Assembly: GCF_018873765.1 (NCBI RefSeq)
Contig: NC_057920.1
Coordinates: 14,459,307-14,523,306, forward strand
DNA: 64,000 nt
DNA from: Telopea speciosissima
Lineage: Eukaryota > Streptophyta > Magnoliopsida > Proteales > Proteaceae
Direction of reading: 5' to 3'
The notes under the pieces are model-generated. The model had not been told where the DNA came from, ran no database searches, and saw only the letters and a program-made list of their open reading frames with translations. The position numbers were made by a program, and so were the translations under genes. Positions 23,323-35,550 of the stretch are shown here, one piece after another (the stretch's first letter is position 1; each line of letters opens with the position of its first letter).

Positions 23323-25282
23323 CTCTATTCATCATGGATGACAAAAAATGTAATCCTTTTAAATACAATGTCATTTGAAATATTTTTAAAAAAATTTTGT
23401 TTTGTTTTTTTAGAGGTAATTAAAGAATTATTATCTCTACCAGGAAAAAATCATAGAATTATTGTTGTTGTTATTTGATGGAATATAAAAGGGTGATAAT
23501 GAGGGGGGGGGGGGGGGGGGGGAGTGTGGAAGCCATCCGCCCCACAATCCCCAAGGATTCCGACGAATAGATAGAATCTTCTTATCTCTCAAAAGAATTC
23601 CTTTCAAATTGAACCTTCTTATCTCATATATCCAAACAAACGAGCCTAAATAGTTAAAATGGAGAAAGATTCCTACACTTTCTTGTACAAATTCTGTTAT
23701 TCCCTTCTCACATAATAAACATTGGGACGCACACTAACACCTCTCTGTCCTATTCTGACCATATGGGCCCTATATTGATGATATCATTTTCCAACTCTTC
23801 ATTGGTTGTACTATGTAGATTTCTTCTTACTCTGTGCCCTTGTAAGAAACCCTTTGTCATAGTTAAATCTACTAGGCATGGGTAATCAATAGCATGACTT
23901 TATTTTGGTGGTGTTTAGAATAATCTCATATCGATCAAACTTGAGAAATTAAATGTCTTGATATATTTGTTGATGCATGGGTAATCAGTAGCATGACTTT
24001 ATTTTGGTGGTGTTTAGAATAATCTCATATCGATCAAACTTGAGAAATTAAATGTCTTGATATATTTGTTGATCATCTTCACCTAATAATTCAAGTTTTT
24101 GAGTTGGACTTCTTTAAATAGATCTCAACACCCTTAAACACCTTTTCAAGGATTGAGTTGTCCATAATCAAAACCATCCTACAAAGGCCTAATTGACAAT
24201 TTAATTCTAACGTAAGTAATGGAATTTTACCCTTTTTTTTCCTTATAAAAAGAATGCTTAATAAATTTTACAAAAGTAATCAAGTTCTCTATTAGTATTA
24301 TTATTATTTTTTTCATTTTCTAACACATTAAAAGGAAAAAAGAAATAAGTTATATTTAAAAAAAAAAAAACCCATCAAGAGGATTTATATCCAAAAACGC
24401 ATTGCATATAGAAAACTTTAGTATCATTCAATAATAACCATTATATAAAACTGCTGCGAGAGTTGAAAACACCCTAGCATTTGTTAGTATTAGCTTTAGA
24501 ATTGAGTTTTCCTTGAATCACAGTGAATGGAAATTCATTCACTACAGGGCTTCAGATGTACGTGGGAGGGTATTTTAGAGAACATATGAAAACCTTATAG
24601 GGAGTTATGGACCCTAGGATGGTGTGGTGAAGGAAAACTTTTTCCTTTAAAATATCAGAATTTTCTGATTAATGTGGCATTATGAGTACTACAAAACATG
24701 CTCTTAAATCATTATATCTTAGGGCTTAATATTGACACTTGCCTATATTTCTTGCTTTTTGAAACCTAAAGTTCATAATGAAAAGATAAGACATAAGGTT
24801 AGGCAAAAGCTGAAGGGTTGCATGTCCAAGAGAAAGAGTTTGGTGGAAAAAACACATGCTGGGCAATTCCTCCCTTATAAGTCACTTGAAAGTCCAAACA
24901 CAAAAAGAGGATGGGGTGGGGAATGGATGATTAGGTATTGATTATAGTTTTTAGAAATGCTTAAAAGATTGAGATTAGCTAGATGAACTAATATTAATAA
25001 AGCAATAAAGGACCAATGAGATCGTTAAAAGAAACTGATAACGAAGTAAAACCGATTGAACCGATAACTATCATTTTCGATGAATGGTAACTAAAATAGG
25101 TCGATAAATGGTAAGAAAAACGGGTCGAGTATTTGTAGAAGAAGAAGTTCGAGGTTGCTCAAGCCTCCCCTCCGAGATGGGACCCATGAGCTCCTAAAAT
25201 TAATGACTTCTGTAGTCAAAAGATGATAGGGTTGTTGTTAGTCCGACTTAGAACACTTTTGCAAATGAAGGAGATGTTGGTT
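23323..25282. other. intergenic with G run
   Basis: Contains a run of about 20 G at 23502-23522 and a recent 99-bp tandem duplication (separate entry). The region around 24540-24640 resembles 10740-10870 (GGGAGGGTATTTT, CTTATAGGG). No gene recognised. Confidence 0.45.
23876..24073. repeat. 99-bp perfect-like tandem duplication
   Basis: Copies 23876-23974 and 23975-24073 both begin GCATGGGTAATCA and end TATATTTGTTGAT. I find one difference (AATCAATAG versus AATCAGTAG). Near-identity means either a recent event or an assembly slip. Confidence 0.9.
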
Positions 25283-25437
25283 CCGATTGGAAATTAAATC
25301 CTCTGCAATACATAGCGGGGCGGCGGTGCACATCGAACGGCATAGCAGAGACCATGTGGGCCATGTGTGCCATGTGGCCTTTGCTGTACCGTCGAATGTA
25401 CACTGCAGCCCCGCCGGTACTACAGAAGATCCTAGTC
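25283..25437. mobile_element. foldback MITE (about 155 bp)
   Basis: Arms include GCAATACATAGCGGGGCGGC on the left and the near complement of it (GCCCCGCCGGTAC) on the right, with AAATCCTCTG / CAGAAGATCC at the tips. GC-rich compared with its surroundings. No clean target duplication was found. It resembles the other foldback elements here. Confidence 0.55.
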
Positions 25438-25689
25438 CTTTCGATTGTGTTTCAGGCTACAACTCTCCTATGGGGAACTTCTGTCTAATCTAGTCAACAA
25501 TACTCTAGGAGATCCAAGGTCGGATGGCATTATTTCAGTCATTATTGATAAACTTATTGGTCCAATTTGGATCTAACCCAACTTATGTAAGAAAACGATT
25601 AAAACTCACAATTTGACACCCTTAACTAGTACTTTCCGTGTCTAGAGCAGGTGCAACATGCGCTGCACGACTGGGTGGCATTCTCTTCC

Positions 25690-26445
25690 ACGCCACCCAC
25701 CCCAAAAAAAAAAAATAAAATTAGAAGGTACATCGGGTTGGAGCCTTAGGGTTGGGAACAGACTTATTTTATTGGAGTTCAGGAATTTCAAGCAATTTTT
25801 CACACTTTCACCAATAACTCTGCGCTGGGGCTTGTTCGTTCTCTTTCTGAGAGAATGTCTCCCACTTTCTTTTGCATTCAAACGATGAGAAGTGAAGTGA
25901 ATGGGGAAAAAAACAAAAGCAAGCACGAGTGAATTACACAAAAGACTAGGGTTTGAATCAATCTTCAAGAACAGAGATATCCTTATCTATTTATATTTTT
26001 ACAATGGGTCGAAAGATAAACAATAATTTTTTTTAAAAAAAAAAAAATTGAATTTGAGGAGAGAAATGAATCATTTTCCTTTTTCGCACCTGTGGCGCTT
26101 AATAGTCAATGTCCATGACCTGTCCAATCCGGCCATCCCTCCGTGCCTGAGCTCTGAACTCTTAATTGCCGATTAGCGCCCCCAACCAACCCCCCACCGT
26201 TCAGGCCATGGAGATCTCGGCGCTGCCACATCCGAAAATCGCCATTAAGGGATCTGAAAACGATTTCTCATATCAAGATCGCTCCTTGAAAATCGGTGCT
26301 TCATCTTTAAGTACTTTGTCCGACACTACCAGAAGACTATTTCATTTCTCTTAGTAATTTCTTCAACTACATAACAGAAAGATCTCTCCGTATGTATAAA
26401 GGGACACAGGGGGAAGAAAGACCCCCCAGCAATCAAGACAAATGT
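25690..26445 (-). other. 3' flank of J11-A, conserved between units
   Basis: This segment aligns with 35045-35550 (unit B) and 58140-58476 (unit D), and partly with 44280-44511 (unit C). Shared landmarks are TATTTTTACAATGGGTC, GTGGCGCTTAATAG, GAACTCTTAATTGCC and the TCAGGCCATGGA-like stretch. It probably includes the 3' UTR. No separate gene is needed to explain it. Confidence 0.6.
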
Positions 26446-26970
26446 CTACCAGCACTGATCGGTCTCCCAATTCCGGCAAGTATAGCCAGAAAATCTAGAC
26501 ATAGAAGACGCCGCGTAAACAGAGGTAGACGACGGAGATCTATAAATTGGTTGCCTGCTGAAGAGGTCTCGATCGTAATCAGCGCGCTTCTGAGGATCGG
26601 CAAGCGTGGAATAGGCGGCGTGGATCTTAATGAACTCATTGGCGGATGTGTCTTTCCGATCTGTCGCTACCGTATCGGGATGACAAACACGCGCCAACCG
26701 ACGATACGCCGCCTTGATCTCCTGACAGGTAGCGCCCCTTTGTATACCAAGCACCTCATAAAGGGATGCCGGCGAAGCCATGTTGGAAGAATAGAGGTGA
26801 GTTGACCTGGTCTTCTCAGCCGAGGTGTGGGTGGCGGCGACGCGAGGTGATCGGAATCTGAGACAAGACGTAGGAGGAGGAGGATAAAAGGTAGTATTGT
26901 TGGAGGGGAGTTTTTTGCCGAAAAAACAGGGAGAGGATCCCAGAGAAGAAGCTGTGGATGCGGGTACCAT
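26446..26970 (-). CDS. J11-type chloroplast DnaJ protein, copy A
   Basis: Intact single-exon frame of 174 residues. The start is the ATG at 26970 (MVPASTASSLGSS), aligned with the ATGs of the other copies; the frame is open 28 codons further up, but only because the leader lacks stops. A Ser/Thr-rich N-terminus (1-63) looks like a chloroplast transit peptide. The J domain spans about 69-133, with the HPD motif at 97-99 (RVCHPDTVA) needed to stimulate Hsp70 ATPase. The tail is RNWETDQCW, as in Arabidopsis J11 (DJC23), a small stromal co-chaperone linked to photosynthetic efficiency. This copy is the most diverged at the N-terminus (KKLPSNNTTFYPPPP), but its J domain is well kept. Its upstream region is interrupted by a 3.3-kb nested insertion, so its expression may differ from its sisters. 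Confidence 0.93.
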   Translation of the reverse strand: MVPASTASSLGSSPCFFGKKLPSNNTTFYPPPPTSCLRFRSPRVAATHTSAEKTRSTHLYSSNMASPASLYEVLGIQRGATCQEIKAAYRRLARVCHPDTVATDRKDTSANEFIKIHAAYSTLADPQKRADYDRDLFSRQPIYRSPSSTSVYAASSMSRFSGYTCRNWETDQCW

Positions 26971-27097
26971 TTGATAAGTGATATAGTAGAAGAGGATGGT
27001 TCGGTGTAGGAGACGTGCAGTTGTATTACAGTTTCGAAATATTTCACCAAACAAAAAAAGAAAGAAGTTTTGAGATAGAGAAGAGGTGGCATTTAGC

Positions 27098-27106
27098 TTA
27101 TTTATA
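27098..27106 (-). promoter_or_regulatory. TATA box of J11-A
   Basis: TATAAATAA on the minus strand, 128 bases upstream of the ATG and at the same aligned place as in copies B, C and D. The hAT element begins about 34 bases further upstream, leaving the core promoter intact but separating it from anything distal. Confidence 0.65.
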
Positions 27107-27140
27107 GTACTGAAGGAGGGAGTGGGGAACTAGGAAAAAT

Positions 27141-30100
27141 TAGGGCTGCAAGAGGGTCGGGTTGGGCCGGGCCTTTTAAAACCCCAACCCAACCCTAAGT
27201 CTCCGTAGTTGGGCCCAGGCCTAACCCTGGCCCTGATTCAGGGCCAGTAATGTGGGGGGAGTGAGATATGCATGGGCTGGCCAGGCTGGGAAGAAGAAGA
27301 AGCAGATAAAGAAGAAAGAAGAAGAATGAACAGGAAGAAGAAGACAGGGTCGGGTTGAGTCGGGCCGAGCTTAGCCCGAGGCCTCAACCCTGACCCGGCC
27401 CGCCCTGACTCAGTGTCTTGCCCCTATTCCTGACAAGAAACATAATATGCTATAAAGGGTGATTAGGACGACGCGTGTCATCCTACTAAGCTGTCCGGAT
27501 CACTGACACAGTGTCCCAACGCACAGTCATAATCAATATTAACATAATATAATATCAGAATGCGGAAAAAGGAATATTACATTCCAAAGATCAGTAGTAT
27601 TGTGGAAGCGTATAAAATCCAATAGTTACAAGATGTTCAAAGGCTAGATGATAAATACAGTAGTTAGTTACATTTTTAATGACCATCTAATAACTATCAA
27701 AAGGGTATAACAGTAAATATTTATACACGGGCCTAAGTCCCAAAAGTAAATCAAAAAGGGATCAAGTCCCAAGATCCTCACAGCCCGTAGGCGCAATCAT
27801 CGTAAGGACACCCGTCGCCATGTTCCTCGAACATGGCTTCCGGCTCATCCCCACCAATCTCATCGTATCCCGAGGGCTGAACTCCAAGTCCCGCGAGATA
27901 CCCGTCACCTGCATCACAATCTAAAAAGTGTGCGCACGAGGGGGTTAGCTCCACTGAGCCAGTGAGGGGATGGGGATGCAGAAACACGCAATTCAAATAG
28001 TCTAATGATGCATGCACATGTTAATTCCATTTTTTCCACCTATCACACAACTAAGTCAGAGGTATATGCTATTACAATAACTCGGGAGACATTGTGGGTC
28101 ACTTAACTTATCGCCACAATGAAACCTCAATTGTCACCTGGGGCCTACGTCGATCGAAGCCTTCAAGACCACTCAGTGGCAGACCCCCGATAACCAATAC
28201 TACCATGACTGGCCTCTCTCCCCTCCACAGAATCCGGTGTACTGATTACCCAACACCCAAACCCCTGTTGGTAAGGGTCGTAGCATAAGGGTGCAGATCC
28301 TAGCCATAAATATTCTACATGCAATTCCTATCGTCCCTAGAGGTAATCCAGGCGCATCAACTTTTCATCTGGTTTAGTGCCCGGTTATTAGCACGGCACG
28401 GCACATACAGTTCAATATGAAATTCAATCAAAATATTATATATATAGTCTGGGGTTCCAGCACCGGCATTCACTGACACCGTAACCCGAATTTAAAAAGA
28501 AAGCAATCACAGTATCAATATATCATCTCCATTAAAAGTATGCAATATGCACAAGCATGCTTAATAGGATATACTACTAGCATGATACATGTATATTTAA
28601 TGATAGCAAGCCCAAACAAGACCAAACCCACTCATAATATATATGTTAAGCACCAAGATTAAAAGTTGTCGCCTCGATCAAGCAATAAGCCACAAGATGG
28701 ATATATTAACCTCAACAAGGAGTAAAAATAAGGTTAAATGAGCAAAGGGAAATGATCCCCAAAAGGTCTCCCATAACCACTCAAGTACAAGGTTTCAGAA
28801 GCAGAGTGGTTGCAGGAGTGGTTTCATGCCCAATTTCTGAAACCACAGGTAAATCCTAGAAAACCAGGGGCTCAGGACAGTCTCAGTCAAGTGCGATTGC
28901 AGGAGTGGTTTGTCTCAGAAAATGAAACCGTACATTAATCCTAGCTTTCCAGGGGCCTTCTCAGGGAGGTAATCTCAGGGTGGTTTCTTGCAGGTCTCAA
29001 ACCACATGTAAAACCTCACACCTGCAGGTCCAAAATTCAAAGGATCTCCCTCCAAGGGTTCCATTTTCAAGTAGTTTAAAGCATAGGAACATCAAGGAAG
29101 GTCCATCCTAAGCTTATTAGGGTTCTAAGACCTCTCTAGGTCCATTCAACCCGATAGATTCAAGAGAAGGAACCGAGAAGAACCTAACCTAAAGCACAAT
29201 AGGGTCCAAACCCTAAATCTCTCAAATAGAATGAGACTACTAACATTAGAGCTCATAATGGAGTGAAATAACTCCACCATAGCCTAGGCTTTAAGGTTCC
29301 ATCGATTTCTTGGGTTCCAAGAGAACTCTAGGTCGAATTTCTCCCATTTTCCAACCCTTTAAAACCCAAAATAGAAGAAGGAAGAAAGCTTCAAATGACT
29401 TACCTACAACCAAGATAAGAGAGCTCCACGATTTATGGCGTCAAGAGGTGGGGTCTCAACCTTCCACCAAGCTTCTCCACCTTCCTCCTCCTCTTTCACT
29501 CCTCTTTCTCTCCTCCACGATTTAGGTTAGATGGGAGAAGTAATTGAGAATTGAATGCTCTCTCCCCCTTTGGCTTATTTGTAGAAAGTGGATCTTGGGT
29601 CTCTTAAGCCAAATGGGTTAAGAGCTAAATGGGTTGACCCATTAGTTCTATATGGGTAAGTGAATGGAATAACCCATCCTTGGGTTAATAGGGTTAAATG
29701 GGCCTTTAGTGAAATGGGCCATATAAGTTAAATGGCTTCTTAAGTTAAGTGGGCTTGCCCACAAGCTTTAATTAGGGAAAAACCCATTTTAAGATGGATT
29801 CACATGAGATGGGTATAAGTCCTCAATATACTTCCCAAAGGTAAGTGGGACTTGAAATTAAATATTCCCTTCTCACATGAAATAGCTCGAGCGGTTCAGA
29901 CCTTGACCCGCACTTCGAGGTCATCAAGGAAAGAATAAATAATAAAGTTTGAGGGCTAGAACTTACTTTTCCCCTGTCATGGTTTATCACCCATGACTCA
30001 GAATAGCTTCGCCACGGCAATGCCAAGCTCATCACTGAAAGAAATGTCCAACTGAGGCAACGGTCCAGGATGCTCTCTCCTAAACTCCTCGCTTCCTGGG

Positions 30101-30433
30101 CTGGTACTTGGAGGATAGTCAACGAAGTCGCCGTCATTGAACTTTTTCCACTGGCGGTTGAGGAATCTTTCCTCCACAGGCAAACCCGTACTGTGGTCAA
30201 TGATTTTGTAACTAAGTTTGACCCTCATGGAGAACAGGTCACTAGCATACATGGCAGCGGTGTCTACACGTCACGAGAAGAAATAATATTTAATTATATC
30301 CCGGGGTGCGGGTATAACACTCAGGGCCAAAAATTCTCAACTCGGACCCGCCCTCAGGACCAAGGTATCTCAACCCAGGCCCTGTTCGGGCTCTGGGCGG
30401 GTTCGGGCCGTCAGGGCCAAACTTGTACCCCTA
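27141..30433. mobile_element. hAT MITE (about 382 bp) holding a nested solo LTR
   Basis: The left terminus is TAGGGCTGCAAG; the right terminus, read inward, is TAGGGGTACAAG. There is a perfect 8-bp target duplication GGAAAAAT at 27133-27140 and 30434-30441. After removing the solo LTR (27414-30319) and one CTCAG, the element is 27141-27413 plus 30325-30433. Sequence on either side (GGAACTAGG and GAGATTCGAAGGTTCGTG) is continuous in copies C and D, which confirms the insertion. Subterminal repeats of GGGCCGGGC/GGGTCGGG type are visible. Confidence 0.92.
27414..30319 (-). mobile_element. solo LTR of a long-LTR (gypsy-like) retrotransposon (2906 bp)
   Basis: Starts TG and ends CA on both strands, flanked by a perfect 5-bp duplication CTCAG (27409-27413 and 30320-30324). 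On the minus strand it begins TGTTATACCCGCAC; the same start, followed by GTGACGTGTAG and GTCAAAC landmarks, is found at 56156. No primer site, gag or pol lies inside. It therefore looks like the product of LTR-LTR recombination. The length suggests a long-LTR chromovirus-type lineage, but this is a guess. Short frames inside (for example minus strand 27778-28017) are not treated as genes. Confidence 0.88.
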
Positions 30434-30515
30434 GGAAAAATGAGAGATTCGAAGGTTCGTGGAATCCGAAGAATTAACAATTGTATATATAGATGATATG
30501 GTGAGCAAAGTAGTA

Positions 30516-30658
30516 GGATTTTCATTCTCTCAAGTTTAAAGTGCATCAGACGGTGGCCACTGCACGTGGGAGGATAAAAAATCCAATGCACAAGTAAGGT
30601 GCACATGCACTTTAAAGGTGCACTGGGCAGTGCATCACACTTGAGAGGATAAAAATTC
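30516..30658. mobile_element. foldback MITE (about 143 bp)
   Basis: The tips are GGATTTTCATTCTCTC and, read inward from the right, GAATTTTTATCCTCTC, the tip consensus of the foldback family. Arms continue with CAAGTTTAAAGTGCA-like sequence. The flanks give only a poor 9-mer match. Confidence 0.65.
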
Positions 30659-30910
30659 GAGTAGGGAAGGTGCGAAAGCCGTTCCCATGAACTAGACCAA
30701 GTATGTCGTGAACCATGGAACCCAAAAACGATAACCAAACCAGAACAACACTAGTTGACTACCTTAGTTAGAAAAGCTAGGTCGGTAATGTGTATAATAG
30801 TTTGGCCAAATTTCACTTCATGGTTGTTGGAGGCTTGTGTGTCCTTCATGTTTTGATGGATAAGATTTCTTTCTATCAAAAATTAAAAAAAGCCGAACGA
30901 CATTCTTGAG

Positions 30911-31098
30911 GGAAAAATTTTGTGCCTACTAGAAGGTTGGCAGCCAAGGAAATGGAATAATTCACTTCCCCTTTGGGTTCATAAATACCCTCCTAGGTTT
31001 TAGTATTTTCTAAAATACCCTATAAGATCCCATTTTCTTGGCTACCAGCCTTGTAGCAGGAATATTCCTGCTACTAGTGTAGAAGCAAAATTTCATCC
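30911..31098. mobile_element. foldback MITE, Mutator-like (188 bp)
   Basis: Starts GGAAAAATTTTG and reads inward from the right as GGATGAAATTTTG. Arms share AGCCAAGGAAATGG / CCATTTTCTTGGCT. A perfect 9-bp target duplication ATTCTTGAG lies at 30902-30910 and 31099-31107. Confidence 0.85.
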
Positions 31099-31107
31099 AT
31101 TCTTGAG

Positions 31108-32984
31108 TGCTAGCATGCGGACAATAGAGAATGTTATGGCTCTGCTCATGAATGCAAGAGGGGCGATTGGCAGAGAGAATAAATGCAATTGGTATCTTAT
31201 TGAAAAATAGAAACCATAGATTAGCATTGCCTACTTGCTGAAGAGACTATTGCTTACAGGAAAAGGGAGGCCTAATTGTTTGCTTCTGATACATCATATT
31301 TTATCCACCCAATCCTAGGGTGACACCTGGAAGCTTGAAGCCCAAGAAGCACGTTCCAGCAAAGATTCGCATATCATGCGCAAGGCGGTTAAGCCGATAA
31401 AGCCACGTTCGCATAGACGGTTAGGGAAAGTCCTAAAGGAATTATGAATGGTAACCGTAATCCATGTATGGAAAGATTCCTAACCGAGAATGACTCAATC
31501 TCTGGACGAAGAAGGAAATCAACTGGGAAGATCTTTGTAAAGGGGATTGGGGTGAAACTTGTATAAATAGAGGCCATTGAGCCCCAATTAGGGGAGATCA
31601 ATCAATTAAGAAATCAAGATTGTTTCAAGAGAGTTCTTCATTTTCCCTTATTAATTTCAGTGTTGCAGAGAGGGAAACCTCATAGCTAGGCAAGCATCTT
31701 TCTTTGTGCAACACCTTCAATTAAGTAATTCAATTGATTTGTGGCTTGGGTTTCCAAAAATTTTCAATGATATATCTCAATTCCGGTGAGAAAACGGAAT
31801 GTGTATGATAGGTGGGAGGTTGTGACACACAATGACATATAGTCATGCCTTTTATGCTGGTTGGAACTTAGACAGCAAGAAATTTCGCTCTCGTTTGGAC
31901 CGTTATAGTTATGGCCGCCATTCGTCGTTACTTTTGTCTTCGGCTCCCATGTCATCAGGTCAATAACTTCCTTGACCTTTCGGCATTAGGCAGGCATCAA
32001 CCCCTATACATTGTCTTAGGACTTTGCGAAGACCTGTATTTTTTCTAAACAACTACTTGGGCTTAGTTAGTTAATTAAAATCTTAAAACCTGTGACTCTT
32101 ATCGGAAAAAGGTTTTCGTTCCAATGAATATTGATCTGCCTCCTAGGATTGATAGCGTTTAACGATTGGCTGAATTCCTACTCTGGTTTGAGAAGCTTTT
32201 TAGTTTTCCTAATCTCTCGTGCCTTTGAATTGCCATGAAAAGAATTCGACATACTTTCTTTTACTAAACAAACCACCTTCGCTGGTTAACCCATGTTTAA
32301 GACTTCTTTCATTGTCAGCACCTTTGCTCAATCAACGAACTTTTGTTGTGTCCCATTGGAGTCTTTTTTTGAAATCATTCTATCAGGGATAGAATAACAA
32401 AATTATACCGTATTAACAAATTGCTCAAGAATGAAATACGAGTAAATATGAATAGAATGTAGTCGGCCACTAAGACCTATTCCTCTACTCTCGTCTATCA
32501 CGAGAGGATATAGTAGACCTCTCTACTAGTGTAGGGCTTGCAATCGGTCTTTTAGCTTGTTCATCTAATTTTGCTAGTCTAGGAGTGACTCCCCTACTTC
32601 GGATCAAAATTGAAGCTCACAAGGTTCAGACAATCCAAAAGATTCATTAGCATGAGCCTATATCGTGGCTCTGTTTGGTTGCAAGGAATACTAAAGGGAA
32701 GGGAATTGAAAATTTTCAAACCCCAAAAATAAACTTTTGTAATCATTATCCCACATGATTATGTTGCTAATTCCAAATTATTCCATATTAGGTTATAAAA
32801 AAATGTCCTTCACTTTCCATCAAAATCCCTTGAATTTGAAAAGAGAAATAAAAAGTACATCTAAAAAGCATTATTTCTAAATGTGGTAAGAAATTTAAGT
32901 AACTTAAACAATCATATTGGATAATGATTATCAAAGTTTCTCTTTTAGCTTTAAAATTTTCACTTCCTTTCCTTCTAATTTAAG
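31108..32984. other. intergenic, possible LTR remnant
   Basis: Between about 31270 and 31790 there is a promoter-like stretch (TTGTATAAATAGAGG near 31560) followed by leader-like sequence, as in the LTR of a retrotransposon. Neither TG/CA ends nor a primer site could be fixed. 32030-32650 is moderately GC-balanced and unrecognised; an organelle-derived insert is possible but unsupported. No gene seen. Confidence 0.35.
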
Positions 32985-33850
32985 TGTCTCTTTAAATGTA
33001 AACCTAAATCTGATACCCCACCTTCCAAATGAATGAAATTTCCAATAGTAAATAATCACTGAAACCCACCATGATGATCACTAGAAAATGAAATATATAG
33101 TTCACAATTGTTGGAGTTATAAGATCATTAGAATTGACTTCACTAAGTCTTCAAAGTTCCAAAGTTGCCAAAATATGAGAAAGAGGGGAGGAATAGTGTT
33201 ATAGAGGAGGACGAGGAGGAGGAGAAGAAGACAATTTGCCGGAGGGGGGGGGTGTATGGAGAAAATGGATCAACAGAGAAGGAGCAAGGGCAATTGATAG
33301 ATAGAAAGGATAGTTGATACATCAAATGAATTTAGAAAGGATAGTTGATATATCAAATGAATTTAGAAATCATATATGATTATACTTTATATTTATTTAT
33401 TTATTTGTGAAAAATCATATATGATAATACTTTGAGAATTTTTTTTGATAGTTAGGTATCAAGGAGAGTTGAACCTATAACGTCTTAATTGTGAGGTGTT
33501 GGTCATTGTCAGCCGATACTTTAGATTTATTTATTTGTGTGTCAATCTGCTCCTTTCCCTGCATGTTTCTTCCTTTGTTCATGTTTTTGTTGCACAAGCT
33601 TGAAATTCTTTTAATACATTTTTTTATAGAAGAATTTTTTTTCTCCACCCACTAATATGATCATTACTTTCCTTATTGACGAACGCTATGATCTCATCAG
33701 TACTCTCCTTATTGATGAACAAGGTGTGAAACATATTTTTTTTACTATTCTAGTAGTTTCATCTAAACATCATAACTTATGAGTGACGAAAGTCCTTTTC
33801 ATCATGGGTGACAGAAAACTTACTCCTTTTAAATACATTGGCATTTGATA
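32985..33850. repeat. left flank of J11 unit B, paralogous to 17560-23320
   Basis: Shares CTTTAAATGTAAACCTAAAT, TAGAAAATGAAATAT, AGATCATTAGAATTGACTTC, ATCAATCTGCTCC-like and ACATTTTTTTATAG blocks with the copia-bearing region of unit A. This is the evidence that units A and B arose by segmental duplication. A short tRNA-like patch (about 33450-33520) may be a SINE scrap. Confidence 0.7.
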
Positions 33851-35044
33851 TACTTATTCTTTTTTGTAGAGGTAATCAAAGCATTATATACCTTTCATCC
33901 AAGCCATGTGGACATGCATCACAAGGTCACAAACTCCTTTCTGATATGTTATTGTACTTCTGAAATTTCAGTTATTAAGGCTGTCAATCAGTTTGGTTTT
34001 GGTTTTTCGGTTATAGTTCAAAATACACTATGGGGAAACCAAAACCAATTAGGAATTTGGTTTCCAAACCAGAATCGAACTAGCCCGATTCGATTATGAT
34101 TCGGTTTATTTGGTTCACTATTCAGTTTGACACGATTTGAGCTTTATTTTAGGTTTTTGGGCAACTTTTTTTCATCTTCACTAACAAAGGAATTTGCTTG
34201 TTTATTTGGATCATTAATCACCAATTTTTTTCCAAACATTAAAATGAAATAGAATTTAGCATCCACATTGATTAAAACGTTCTAAAGGAATATAATTTAT
34301 TTGTTCTTCACACGATTTCGTGCACTAAACGATAGGTAATTTTTTTTTGGTACGAACAATTGGTAATTCGGTGTTAATTGAACCGATGGTTTCATACCTG
34401 AAACTAAACCAAACCAAAACCATTTGATTCAATTTTAAATGGCTGATTTTAGTTGACTGAGAGATGTTCCTCAATGGATCAGATAGGTAGGGGAGATCAT
34501 GATCTTTAAAAGGACAAGAGATCTCTACTTGGTCATATGATCTCTACACAAACGTTTGCACCAATGGATGAGCACGCCTAGGTATCTACCCCGGGGCAAA
34601 GGCATGATCTCATGATGCCGCCCTCTGAGAGGGCTTAGGAAATACTACCAAAGTAGATATCTCTTCCCCTTTGCAAAAATACACATGCATTTCTACAAAA
34701 CTTCTAAAAGATGAAATGGAAAAATTAGAAAGGGAATGAAATGGACCGGTCAATGCTGAAATTCATGAAGTCCCAGTGGATTCCATCTGTGCCGGGTGAA
34801 ATTAGTCGGGTTTCTGATCAAAATCGCCGTGATTATGTGCTCCGGCGAAGTTTTGCAGAAAAACAAAAAATAAAAGTACGTGCGAGGCGTTTCCCCTTCA
34901 AGTCTCCCGCTGCAACAGATACAGCAAGCTGTGGCCAACTGGCCATGGCGCCTTTGTTATGAACGCCTTCATCCAGCTGGAATTAAAAATCTAAAAAAAA
35001 ATTTAGAAGCTGAATCGGGTTGGAGGAATGGGTTTGGAAGAGGG
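33851..35044. other. intergenic with hAT-like patch
   Basis: 33977-34440 carries CGGTTT/AACCAAAACC words and starts near AAGGCTGTCAATCAG, resembling a decayed hAT MITE; no target duplication was found. No gene recognised. Confidence 0.4.
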
Positions 35045-35550
35045 GAATTTTTTTCGGGAATTTCAAGTAATCAATCTTAGAAAAAGAGCAGAGATCTTCA
35101 TTTCTGTTTATATTTTTACAATGGGTCCAAACTCGAACCTTGCCTATTACAGTACATTTATCTCTGAGTCTCAGATAGTGTATCTCGCACCGGTCCTTGT
35201 GGCGCTTAATAGCAAAAAATATGTCCACTCCGGCAATCCCTCCTTGCCTGAACTTTGAACTCTTAATTGCCAGTCCGGCCCCCACCCTTCTAGCCAAGGT
35301 GCACTGGCTGTCATATCCGAGATTCCGAATCGCCATTACATGATCTGAAACGACGTGATCTGAGACTTAGCAGAAGACCCCTCCTTCAATAGCGGCTCTG
35401 CATATTTTTAATACCAAGTCCGATACTAGGCAGAAGGCTATTTCATTTCATAGTAATTTCATCAAATATTTGGGACTCTGTTTTCTCTGTTGAAATTGAA
35501 TCTCGATTCGTTCAAATCCTTAAAGCAAAGGGGGTAACCGAGACATTTGT

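Noticed and set aside
26392-26805. 137-residue plus-strand frame opposite J11-A, with similar frames opposite copies B and D
   Set aside because: Their similarity follows from the conserved J11 coding strand. There is no independent family, and frame lengths differ between copies.
27414-27426. Right end of a 286-bp hAT MITE at CTTGCCCCTA
   Set aside because: The following 8-mer does not match GGAAAAAT. The true end is at 30433, and this point is the edge of the nested solo LTR.
27778-28017. 79-residue minus-strand frame with acidic composition
   Set aside because: Lies wholly inside the solo LTR and shows no gene features.
32030-32650. Possible organelle DNA insert
   Set aside because: Composition and some phrases looked unusual, but I could not match any specific plastid or mitochondrial gene.
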